From NCBI GenBank assembly GCA_005408345.1, contig SEMN01000644.1, positions 205,902-269,901 of the forward strand: a stretch of 64,000 nt of DNA, given 5' to 3'. Under the pieces are notes generated by a model that saw only the letters and a list, made by a program, of their open reading frames with translations, had not been told where the DNA came from and searched no databases. The translations under genes and the position numbers were made by a program. Origin of the DNA: Macquaria australasica (Eukaryota; Chordata; Actinopteri; Centrarchiformes; Percichthyidae). Of this stretch, positions 21,425 through 31,951 are shown piece after piece (positions within the stretch are counted from its first letter, which is position 1; each line of letters opens with the position of its first letter).

Positions 21425-22208
21425 TTAAAGCTGCAAGCAGCAATGAACGGGCCCTCGCACACCTGTGCGCGTCGGGGAGTGCAGCATCAGCCGCTTCACG
21501 ACACGTCAGACCATAAAACGTGTGATTTCCTGCTGTCACCAGGTGGCGCTACGACCGTGGCCGAATATTTACATATGGACGCCTTCAAGGTGGGGGGGGG
21601 TCACGAAACATGGGAAGTTTGGGGCCTGTAGGACAATGTACAGTCCAGTTATAGACCACTTCCTGTTTGGCGGCGAAACACCTAACTTCCACGCCACCTC
21701 ACGGGCACACCGTGTAAGAAAAACAAAATCCACGAGTATCGTTTGATGGCCATGTTGTTAAGAAGGCATGGTCCAAGTTTGAAGGCAATCTGATAAAATC
21801 TGTAGGACAAGTTCGCAAAAGTACGAGGCCTGGAAATGGCCAAAATAGCCCTAAAAATGACCAGTTTATTAAACATAACTGACTTCCTGTTGGGTTTAGG
21901 AGGGGGGGGGGTCCCACTGACTTTTTTGTAAGTCTGGACATGATACACATGCATACCAAATTTGGTGCATGTAGGTGAACTGTGTAGTTTGTTAAACGTC
22001 TGTAGGTGGCGCTACTGAGCCATTTTGCCACACCCATGCGCAAGAACCATAAAATATGTAAATTTTCACCACGTGTGACGCATGTGTAAAATTTCATGAG
22101 TTTTCGAGCATGTTTAGCCCCTCAAAAATGCAATTCATTTGGGAGAAAAATAATAATAATCCTTAGAAATACAATAGGGTCCTACGCACTGTAGTGCTTG
22201 GGCCCTAA
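21425..22208 (+). mobile_element. Complete 784-bp GGGCCC-ended element
   Basis: It begins TTAAAGCTGCAAGCAGC (hairpin), then AACGGGCCCTCGCAC. It carries the same internal modules as the array at 1.5-6 kb but inverted ('caggtggcgctac', 'caaacttcc', 'cgcgcaag'-like text), and ends with the hairpin GCACT-GT-AGTGC (22186-22197) followed by TTGGGCCCTAA. No obvious target duplication is visible; the right end reads CTAA next to T. It has no coding capacity and is non-autonomous. A Helitron-like mechanism is possible but unproven; the family is unclassified by me. Confidence 0.75.
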
Positions 22209-22445
22209 TAAATACAATATGACTGCTATTTAAAAATGAAAGAGCTGTACAGTGTTGCGCAGGGATATTCAAAGTATTTACCAGGGAATGTGCAAAAGTT
22301 CACAGTATGAAGTTTAAAGAATATCTGCAATGTGCAATGATGCAATAATGGTGCCAGTAGTGGTGCCTGGTGATGACACCAGTATCACTGTTATTCAAAA
22401 CGATCATTCCACTGAGTTCAGCATCCTTGTCAAATAAAGTGGTAT
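22209..22445 (-). repeat. LINE/SINE tail-like repeat, right part
   Basis: It continues the repeat interrupted at 21424: 'gagctgtacagtgttgcgca', 'ggatattcaaagta' and 'gtgcaaaagttcac' match the internal text of a familiar fish retroelement 3' region in reverse. No open frame is preserved. Confidence 0.55.
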
Positions 22446-24682
22446 GATTTAATACTGTTTATTATGTTATCATATCACATGGTAATAGCACTGTAGCAAG
22501 GCTGTGAGTTCTCTTGGTCAAAAGACTGACAAACATTTATATTTGAGCTAGATTCCAAGCCTCAGGTGTCCACAGCCACTGACACCCAGAGGGGACTAGA
22601 GGACATTAGGGACTTTCACATCACAACTGCCTCTCTACAACCTGTAACAGTGACCTTCACCTCATCAATGGTACTGTAGGAAGGTGCTACGTCCTAAAAT
22701 AGGACAGCTAATGTTCCCTAAGCGAGAGAAACCTACATCACAGTATTTGAATGATATACAGGTAATATATATTTCATTAAGATCTGCAAGAGGCTTCATT
22801 GAAATGGTGAACTGACTTCATGAATTGAGCTTCCCCAGAGATGCTGGACATTAGGTTAGTGTATGTAAGACAATAAATGGGCCTGACGTGAAGATCGAGA
22901 CAGAGCGTAAGGAATGGACAGGCATACAATATTGACGGGGGCATATTTTTTTCACCTTACCTGGAATTTGTGTGTAAAGTGTATTATATTGTACGAAAGA
23001 GAATTAAACTATGACAGAGAGCCTAAATACATACTGTGCACTGGATGTGTAGACACACACACTACTACACCCACACAACCTTATGCATAAATGATGCACA
23101 GGAGAAAATCAGTTAATTAGATAGTTTGTAGATGCAAACTATGCCACCCTTAAATAGCATAGTGTATAAAACAGGAGAGACAGTTGCACAAGGCACTATC
23201 AAGTCAACATGAGGAGAGCTGGAGTCGCTGGCTGTAAATACTTCATCTCCTCAACTGTTTTTTAAAGTATGAAATAGTTCAGTGCAAATTACCACAGTTT
23301 TGTGTTTTATATTGCATTACACAATGTTTAGTCTTCCATTACTAATATGTATGACTTAACTAGACTAACTAGACTTTTTGTCAGTGAATTAATTCGACTG
23401 AGGGGACACAGTGACCTGTTTGGATGGGCCTGGTCCATAATGCTGCAGGGCCAGGCTAAACTCTGTTTCAGGTAAGTATGGGCAGGGGCCCCTGAGACCT
23501 CTGTTTTGTATGATGCTGTATGTAAAGAAGTTATTTGGGCCACAACAGGAGCAACATCAAATGACAACAAATCAGAAATGACAGCTTGGCCGGGTGGATG
23601 TGTACGGGACATGTTGTGGCTCATGATTGGCTTAACCCCTAAGCCACCAGAGTACCCCCACAAATGTCTTAATATCACCTCAGTCATATACTACACAAAC
23701 ATGGGAAGGTTTGCCCTGTGGTCTCCAGTTAGTACATTAAAATATTGCCATGTGTATGCATTTGTCTCTTTGCACTTCAGTCAGCCTGGAATATGACCGA
23801 AAGTAGCCAAAACCAAAGATGTGCTTGTCTGATACTTCTTGAAAGACTCTGTTTTTATTTGCTTCAGTGTAGATGCTAAAAAGGATTTCCCGCCTTTGAA
23901 AAGTTCACTCAGTTGGAAGGAAACAAACACAGCAGATGCAAAGGCCCAACAGAGCATCAATTGGCTCGACAACTTCCTCCTCAGCAGATACATTTTAATA
24001 TGTTACATCCATTGAGTGAAATGTTTCAGTCATTCTCGCAGCATCACTCTCACTTTCATGAGCACACTGAAGCTGAACAGCAGGGCCTTTGATTAAACAC
24101 TGAAACACAGCAAACAAAATAAAATGTCTCATGGAGAACAAAGGGGAGAAAAACAAAGAGTCTGAATTGCTGATTTAAATACAATCACTTTGGAAGTGTA
24201 GAATCACTGAAAATGTAGCAGTCTGGGATCAGTAAGGGAATGTAGGCCTACGTGCAGAAGATAGATATGAAGATATGAAAGGGAGGAGGTGTGTTTCTTT
24301 GTTTGTGTGTGGGCGACTTGTTTAAGGCTCCCGGTCGGGCAGTGACGTACAGGCTGGGGAGAGTCGGCCTACTGGCAGCAGCCTGCCAACATGCCTCAGT
24401 GGGAAAAAACAGCAGCAATAGAAACAAAAAGGCTCTTGGTGGATGATAAACAACAACTGGATAGTAAGCACAGCTCAGCCATATCTGAAGAACATTCAAA
24501 GTCAACATGTGTTACTTTATTGTGAGTTGTCAAGACACTTTGGTGAGCTCCTAAGAAAGCTAGACGTTGATGAATCTGCCCCTCCCGGATGTGTGTGGGG
24601 GGGGGTTTGTGTGATTACTGCCGGTCAAAATGTATAAATTTGCATTGGATTGAAAAACAAAAACAGTGGTACATTTTGACAC
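22446..24682. other. Long non-repetitive stretch, no gene supported
   Basis: A minus frame of 119 codons (23328-23687) and an overlapping plus frame of 96 codons have no recognisable domain. Their overlap on opposite strands suggests chance. A G-run with TG repeats lies at 24592-24614. I see no promoter or RNA gene. Confidence 0.4.
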
Positions 24683-24687
24683 AATCT

Positions 24688-25255
24688 TGTTACGGTTGAG
24701 GCTGTTCTCCTCTCCCTCCCTTGTCTGTCTGTTTCCTGGTGGTTGTGTGTGTGTGTTCGTGGTTGGGCGTGGCAGTGGTTTTCCTCTTCGCACCTGAGCA
24801 GCTGTGGCTGATCTAATCATCTATCCAGTCTTCATATACTGGGTCCTGCTCTCCACTCATCGCCAGACCGTTCCGTCTACCAGTATGATAACTACGGCTC
24901 TAGCTTTTCCTTGTGTTTCTTCTCGTGTGCCTACTGACGAATTGTTTCCCTGTGCTACAGATCCTCGTGTACCTGGTCTCCAGCGATCTCGTTTAGCCAT
25001 CTGCCTGCCCTGCCTACTCAAGGACCACCTGTCTGCCCAGCCAGCCTGGTCTTCCGCTCACCGTGCAATCCAGCTCCCTTGCCTGCCCGGACCTCTACCG
25101 TGTCTCGCCTCCTGTCTGGATTCAGCACTTGTCCGGGATCACCCCTGTACTTCTCCCCTTCCCGGCTGCCTCTGTTGCCTAATAAACTTGCTTGTGAACT
25201 ATCACGGCCTAGTCTGTCGTTCTGCTTATTGGGGTCCTACTAAGCCTCCTTAACA
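24688..25255 (+). mobile_element. Solo LTR, plus orientation
   Basis: A 568-bp unit runs from TGTTACGGTTG to CTCCTTAACA, flanked by the direct repeat AATCT (24683-24687, 25256-25260). It has a poly(A) signal AATAAA at 25181-25186 and TCTGCTTATTGGGGTCC at about 25221-25237, the counterpart of the motif in the sister LTRs. The 149-codon frame across it (24804-25253) is a chance read through pyrimidine-rich LTR sequence. No gag/pol region adjoins it. Confidence 0.88.
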
Positions 25256-25529
25256 AATCTTGGTGTTGTTTTGTCATAAATTGTGATAAAGTTTAGATTC
25301 CCTGTAATAATTGCAGTTGTTTAAAGAGTAACTTCACACCAGGTTGAAAAGTAGTGTTTGGCTGCCTGTTTCACCTCTGACCATACTCATGAGTGTGAAG
25401 AGCTAAAGTCTTTGGATTTTAAGAAATTAATGAACATTCCTGTTGGTAGCTGCTAGCTTGTCTTGTTAGCCAGACAGGATGTTGAACACATTTCTGTAAC
25501 TTGTTTTTTCCTGTAAATCATGTCATCGT

Positions 25530-25950
25530 CGGTCTGTCCACCACTTTGGTCCAAACTGAATTATCTCAACAACTATTGGATGGATTGCCATGCAATTTTG
25601 TACACACATTCATGGTTCCCATGGGATGAATCCTACTGTTTTTGGTGATCCCCTGTCTCTGCCTCCAACACCACCTCCTCTAGCAATACCTCCACATCTA
25701 CAATTTTAATTGGTACTAAATTTGGTCCACACACACATGGTCCCCAGAGGTTGAACCCACATTGACATCAGCCTCACAACTTTGTGTTTAGTGCTAACAC
25801 GCTAAACTATGATGGAAAGAGTGGTAAACATTATACCCGCTAAACATGTTAACATTGTGATTATGAGCATGTTGCCATGCTGACGTTAGTATTTAGCTTA
25901 AAGCACTGCTGTGCCAAAATACAGCCTCACAGTCTCTAGAGCTGCAGTAC
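25530..25950 (+). repeat. Dispersed repeat, family D (longest copy)
   Basis: It starts 'ccaccactttggtccaaac' and runs through 'tggatggattgccatgcaa', 'gggatgaatcc', 'cacatggtccccagagg', 'gtgctaacacgctaaac' and 'gcatgttgccatgctgac'. This is the fullest copy in the window and allows orientation of the pieces at 12385 and 20836. No coding capacity is seen. Confidence 0.8.
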
Positions 25951-26379
25951 ACCTTGTTTATATTCAAATAAACATCAACAGCAAACAACAGCTGTTATAC
26001 CACAAGAAAGTCCACAACAGCAACAACACGTCATTGTTTTTTTTAGACTTGACTTGGAACTCTGTTTAGTTTTTCTGTCCTCTGCTCCACTGTATCTGGT
26101 TACTGAGAGAATGTAAATCTGTTTCCCCTGGAAATCCTCTTTTGGCTCTCCCCGACATGTTAGTGGCTTTGCTCCAGAGAAGACATACTGTACTCTTGTT
26201 TAGTTGTCACAAACAACCCAGTGGCATCTAATACTGTATTTCCTTTTTTTATGTGAATTACACATGCTGTCCTCCAGGATCAGTATCTGCTCTTAGCCAC
26301 TTGGTTTGGTCAAAAAAAATAAAAATAATAATAATTCTTGCTCCATTATATATAGACATCAGGGTATCACCATTAACAA
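25951..26379. other. No gene seen
   Basis: AT-rich spacer between a dispersed repeat and the next solo LTR. No feature beyond a short A/T-rich run at about 26310-26335. Confidence 0.4.
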
Positions 26380-26384
26380 GGATG

Positions 26385-26855
26385 TGTCATGATCCCAAAT
26401 GGACACTGTGTGTGTTTGGTCTTGTGTCCGGTTTTATTTTGTATTCCCAGGTCTTGTCTCTTGCGTGTTGTTTGTTTCCTGTTTTATTTTGAAATCCTTT
26501 CTGTCTGGTCTGTCTTGTTCCTGTCCTTGTGTCTCATTTCCTACACCTGTGCTCCCTTGCTCACCTGTCCCTGATTGCCTCGTTTGCCTTCCCTATTTAT
26601 ACCGGTCCTCTTCCTTTGTTTCGTTGTTGGTTCATCCTTGTCGTGTGCCTGGAGTTTCCCTGTGTTGTTCTTGCCTTCGTGCCTGTATTTCCTCGTGTTG
26701 TCTCCTGCCTGTGTTCCTGGCTGTGTTTCTGTGTTCCTGCACTTCAGTTTTTGAGCATAAGCTACTTTTGTTAATAAATCGTTCATCTGCACCAGTCTGC
26801 CTGTCCTGTCTGCATTTGGGTCCTTCCCCTGCTGCCTAGATGGCTAACCCTGACA
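26385..26855 (+). mobile_element. Solo LTR, plus orientation
   Basis: A 471-bp unit runs from TGTCATGATCCC to AACCCTGACA with perfect 5-bp flanks GGATG (26380-26384, 26856-26860). Ordered LTR signals are visible: 'cctgttttattttgaaatcc', a TATA box TATTTATA at 26594-26601, poly(A) signal AATAAA at 26773-26778, and TCTGCATTTGGGTCC at about 26809-26823. The 146-codon C/S/V/L-rich frame is an artefact. It is closest in structure to 40181-40649. Confidence 0.9.
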
Positions 26856-26860
26856 GGATG

Positions 26861-27107
26861 TTACAGATGTGTGTTGAAGAGCTGAAGTGACTTTATGTCA
26901 GCATGCTTGTGTCTGTGGGATGATGATTGATGATCAGCATTATGATAAAAGTAGTAATCACCCTGCCAGGAAACTGAAAGCACAGTGGTTGCTGGTACGC
27001 TCTTGTGTGTGTGGGTTTGCAAACAGATGACGTTCGTGTGTGTTTCTCATCAACACCCCCTTGCCCAACTGTCTATCCATCAAGATGTTCTATGGCACAA
27101 ATCTGGT

Positions 27108-27139
<32 letters not shown>

Positions 27140-27517
27140 GCCTTTGGGTCGCCTCGTGTCTCCTGCTACTACAGCAGGGTGAGCGTGTGAAAGGCTTGCG
27201 TACATGAGCTACCAAGCATGTCTTAAATTAGACAACGTTCCTGGCCGCAAAACCACTCAACCCTGCCAAACACAACGCAGACAGCACCATTCATGTGTGG
27301 CAGACTACAATGACAAGACACACACGCGCAGACATGGTGACTCATACATCTTAATTAGAAGCTAAGCAGCAGCGTGTTAGCTTTAGCGAGGACAGGCGAG
27401 CCTGTCACTGCAGGCAAACAAGCAGGGGCACGGACACATGCACAGGCACACACATTTTTGCATAAAAGCATGGCCTAAAGTCCAATTAATCCAATACCTG
27501 AGGAACGCTCAGACGTC

Positions 27518-27552
<35 letters not shown>

Positions 27553-27660
27553 CCTCTGTGCTGTAAAGCCAGCACTCCTAACACGATCTGAAAACCCAAC
27601 CAAGACCCTGTTGTTTGGCTTGATGGTGTCACTGGTCAGTGGCATTTGTCGAAGTTCAGG

Positions 27661-27705
<45 letters not shown>

Positions 27706-27930
27706 TGGTGGCATTTGGTTGGAGTCGTGCGGGGGTTTGGGAAGGGGGTGGGTCGGGGATGGGGTGTTCACTGACGTTCATGTTGCTACAGGGACAAAGT
27801 GACCTTACACAGCCATAGTGAGGGAGATACAGAGGAGTTTCCGGTGACTGATCAGCTCACCTTAACACACACACACACACAAACATGTACAGCAGCATTG
27901 TTGAGCGAGGTATTGTAACCATGGGATACC
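26861..27930. repeat. Microsatellite-rich spacer
   Basis: (GT)n at 27108-27136, (GT)n at 27522-27551, (CA)n at 27662-27703 and (CA)n at 27866-27881 are separated by unremarkable sequence. V-C and T-H repeating open frames on both strands are microsatellite artefacts. No gene is seen. Confidence 0.9.
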
Positions 27931-28392
27931 CCACTCTATCCGTTACACGTCAGGACCTTCTCCAGTTATTTACCATTTCTCCCTCCATCCCTCTTCAGTC
28001 TTCAGATCCCCTCAGTCTTCAATAGCAACTCCACCCACTCCTGCATCTCTCCTTCAATTCTTTATCCATCCTCTTCCTAAGTCCTATTCTATCTTTTCTT
28101 CTTCTACAGCCTCCATCCATCTGTTCCTCAGCCTCCATCCACAGCTCCCTCCATCCCTCCTCCTGTCTTCCATCCTTCTTCATGTCTCCTTTATCCTTCC
28201 TGTCAACTTCCTCCCTCCATGTTCTTGTCTTCTATCCATATATCCCTGTCCCTTCCTCCTCTAGTGTCCTTTTTCATCTCTCACTCCACCCGCTTCCCTT
28301 CCTCAAACACCTCTTTCCATCCATCCCTTCTCTGCACTCAATCTCACCCCATTTACATCCTGCCACTGGGCTTTATTTCACTAATATGGCAT
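27931..28392. other. Pyrimidine-rich (CTCC/CATCC) stretch
   Basis: The plus strand is strongly C/T-biased with irregular 'ccatcc', 'cttcct' and 'ctccat' words. Serine/leucine/proline-rich frames here are compositional. A similar stretch occurs at 29640-30080. It could be an old degenerate simple repeat. Confidence 0.7.
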
Positions 28393-28830
28393 TCATGTTC
28401 ATGCTTATGCAGACAATACACAGCTGTCCCCCTTAAACCTGGTGGCATTGCACATGTAATCCGACTCCTCCGCTGTCTGTCTGATCTTAAGAGCTGAACA
28501 GCAATTTCCTGCAACAGAACAAATCTAAAATTCTTTCTCCTTGACAGTTTCTCTGCAGTCCCAATATAAGAGTCTGCTCGTTATTTGGGGCTTATATTTG
28601 ATTCAAGTCTATCGTTTGAACACCACGTATCCAGGGTAGTACAGTCATGTTTCCTTGCTAAAATGGCTTTTTTTTTAGATCTTGAGAAGTCCGTGCTTTT
28701 AGTTCATTCTCTTTACATTGGCCTAGACCATGAGCTAACAGCTCATCTCAAGCTGCTTGCCTCCCTGTGAGTTTAAGAATTGATTTTAAGATTTTGCTGT
28801 TAACTTTTGTGACTTTGCATTGTCGGTCTC
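28393..28830 (+). pseudogene. L2/Rex-type LINE relic: RT active-site region onward
   Basis: Plus-strand translation across frames gives an A-D-N-T-Q-L-S motif (from the Y-A-D-D-T-Q-L box, one D changed), then LGLIFDSSLSFEHHVSRV and VQSCFLAKMAF, then a D-L-E-K-xV segment. This is the standard order after the catalytic box in L2-type reverse transcriptases. It ends with a degenerate 'SLhwLPV-RIDFKIL' type segment at about 28755-28800. Stops and frameshifts break it. It is an older relative of the element at 31952-33545. Confidence 0.7.
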
Positions 28831-29640
28831 CTAGTTATTAGGGATGTCACTGACTATGCAATCTGCAGAACTCAAATAAAAGGGCTTATGACTTCAGATC
28901 TTGGCTCGTAATTATCAGATTCAGACTTTCTCTTCAGTATCATCAGTTATCCAGTCTGTTCAGTGCCAACAGGAACTGCTAGTAGCCAAAGCAGTATGAC
29001 CACTCCTGACAGACTTGCCTTCATATAAACAAACGGGTAACAGGCTAAAAACAGTGTAGTTCAGTATCATACGTATAATACATCAGACATTCTGTTGGGT
29101 TCCTCCTCAGTAAGTTTCCCTCTGTTTTCACCAGATGAGTTCAGTGTGGAACAGAGATGACTGATGTCCCACAGGTGTTATTGTTGCCTCATGATCCAAT
29201 ATTGAAGTCTGGCGCTGTGCACCACTTGAAAGTAGACTGGAGACTGAGGAGCTGAATCTATCTCTAAGAGAGCTTTTCAGATTTTTGTTGATAGCTTTCT
29301 CATTTTTAGACACTTCAGCTTGATTTTTGTCTGGACCTCCTATGATGAATGTGCAGCCTCCATTTAAAAAATATTTTAAAATTATGCAATATATTGCCCA
29401 ATTACCTATTATGGCCCTCTTATTATTCTTTTTTTTATCAAAGACAAGAGACCAACTTCACATTTATCTGGGCCTCTTTCCATTACACACACAACCTCCA
29501 GTTTTTAAAGAAACCATGCAGTACTGCCCAATGAGCTCTTATGACTTGTATTTTCCCTCTAAAACATCCTGTTTATCCTCAGGCAGGGTTCTGCTGGTTC
29601 TTCTAAAGACACACTCGTAGCTGCGAGCGTATACAAGGTT
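28831..29640. other. No gene seen
   Basis: A/T-rich DNA with short domain-free frames (29128-29313 minus, 29327-29620 plus). It may include further decayed LINE sequence, but I could not align any motif. Confidence 0.4.
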
Positions 29641-30202
29641 TTCTTTCAGTCTTCCTCCTGCATGTGTCCCTCTCCTCTCACTACCTCTTCTATCCCCTCT
29701 CTATTAACCATCCCTCCATCATTCCTCTCTCCTCCATCTTTGCCTGTCACTCTACTCTCCACCCTCATCTTCCTTCTCTTCTTCCTTCTTCCATCTCTAC
29801 TCTCACTATTTCTTCATCTCTCTGCCCCTCACCATTCCCTTATTCATTTAGCTCTATAATCCCTTACTATTCTATCTCACCTCCATCCCTCCTTCATCCA
29901 CCACTTCCTCTATCCTTTCTTTATACATCTTATATCTCTTTCTTCCCTCGCTCCTTCCTTCTTCCTGAACTTTAACATTTGCTTCATCCCCCCTCTACAC
30001 TGGCTAATCTTCCACCACCCCTGTTACTCCTCCATCCCCCATCCCTCCTCCATCCTACCATCTCTCCATCCCATTTTTCCCCACTGATGAGCTGAGATGC
30101 AGCTCCACTCATCAGATTGCCTGTCTCTCCTCCCTGCTTTCTTGCTAACACTTGTAGAAATGACCTGACACATCCAATCCCAGGTTATTACACAGATGTG
30201 CC

Positions 30203-30205
<3 letters not shown>
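29641..30205. other. Pyrimidine-rich stretch
   Basis: The plus strand is dominated by C and T with 'ctcc', 'tctt' and 'ccatc' words. The 65-103-codon serine/leucine-rich frames are compositional. It leads into a pure (CT)n tract. Confidence 0.7.

Positions 30206-30267
<62 letters not shown>
30206..30267. repeat. (CT)31 microsatellite
   Basis: An uninterrupted CT run of about 62 bp. The opposite strand gives an R-E-R-E peptide, an artefact. Polypurine-polypyrimidine tracts of this length can form triplex DNA in vitro; no function is implied by sequence alone. Confidence 0.97.
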
Positions 30268-30270
<3 letters not shown>

Positions 30271-31951
30271 CATTAAGACCAAGAAAAAGCACATTTCCAG
30301 TGGCTGCTACACACACACACACACACCCTATTACAGGAGCCCAAATGAAAATGAATTATGCATTCTGTCCTGCCACTCGTAACAAGTATGATACATCCCT
30401 TGTTACCACACAATTGGGCACACAGAAACGCATGCAAAATGGGAAAAGTGGTTGCGCATGGAGAAACACACACACACATACACGTACACACACTGAAAGA
30501 CACAAAAAGTGGTGAAAAACAAAGGTGTGAATGTATTATTGATGCTAATCTCAAACAAGCACAAGTTCTTCATTCACAAACACGTTGCATCATTTTGGGC
30601 AGATGAAGCTCTTCACAACCGAATATTTGATGGCGCCGTTAACACCGTAGTTTCTCTCAAATTAAACAGACATACACACACACACATGCACAACCACACA
30701 AGGCCTTCATTGTTTTCAGCGCTCCTGTTTACCACAATTTTGAATGATGTGCCACCCACAACCAACTCCTCCTCCTCCTCCTCCTCCTCCTCCTGCTCCT
30801 CCTTCCTCCAAGTCCATACCAAGGTCGTTGGCCTCCCTCCTGGCTTTAGCATTCCCCTCGTATCCCCCATAATCCTCACTTTTTAAGCCTGAGGTACAAA
30901 TACATTACATTCTATTCAACCCGCTAATACCCAGCAGAGTGTGTGTTTGTGTATGTGTGTGCATGCTTATGTGCCGCTGAGTAATGTGTGCTTACATACA
31001 CCTCTGTGTTTGTGTGCACACACACACAGGGCTTTATGTTTAACACCCATTGGTGCTTAGTATTCTCTCCGCCACGTGTCCTTGCATCCCCATCCTTATT
31101 TTCTCCCTCTCTGTTCTCCTCTTTCAGAGGAGAATACCAACGGCTGATGGAGAGAGGAGAGACAGAGGGCTAGAAAAAAGAAAGGGGGAGACAGAAGAAG
31201 ACAGGGGAGCGAGCAACAAAATGCAGGTGGATAAAGTTTATACAGCATGACTGATGTAACCTTGCCGCTATAGTGTGAGCTCTTTAATAGACAATTAAAG
31301 TGGATGCAGCTGTTGAAGTGCTGAATAGGACATTGTTATGTTGTCCAATGGGTGTGGATACACAGTAAACAGCTGTGTTAATGCTGCATATCTTGACATA
31401 GGTTCAAGACAAAAGAGATCTAGTGGAAGGTAAACCCACCTCAGTTTCTCCATCCTTTATATCACAGAACTGAGTTTAACATAATCTAATGTTAATTTAT
31501 GGCAATCTGAAGTCTGGTTCATATCACAGTAAACTGATACAAATTATACAATACATAGTTCTGTCACATGCTTGTTCTTTTAGCCTACAGTATGCTTAGT
31601 AATCACAGGTGATTAGCGTTATCCCAACAGTGAGAAAATGGCAGCTTGTAGCAGCATGAACAGCAGTTTACTCCAAACTAAATCTAATTTGGCGTGTTCT
31701 CAGGCTGCTGCTGAAATGTGTTCCTGCCAGATGGTGAGGCTTGCCAGTCATGGTGGGAGCAGACATGCCTTAAAACATCCTCAAAGCAAAAAGTACAGAC
31801 AAGAGTTTTACTAAGAGTACATCAAAAATATGCAGCTCACAATCAATCATAATGCACTGTTGACAGGTGAAGGTGTACTGGTGGGCGATGAACAATGCTG
31901 TGTGACAATTTTGACTGCGCACAATTCAACAAGCTGGGATCAATTGGAAGT
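30268..31951. other. Microsatellite-bearing spacer, no gene seen
   Basis: Several short (CA)n runs lie at 30310-30325, 30470-30490 and 30671-30685, and a (TCC)n run at 30767-30802. Overlapping frames of up to 132 codons are T-H, S or E-rich artefacts of these runs. From 31250 onward the sequence is ordinary AT-rich DNA. Confidence 0.6.

Noticed and set aside
24804..25253. 149-codon plus-strand frame
   Set aside because: It lies entirely inside a solo LTR with exact target duplications and has no protein motif; composition explains it.
26399..26839. 146-codon cysteine- and serine-rich frame
   Set aside because: It reads through a solo LTR; overlapping frames in other phases show the same bias.
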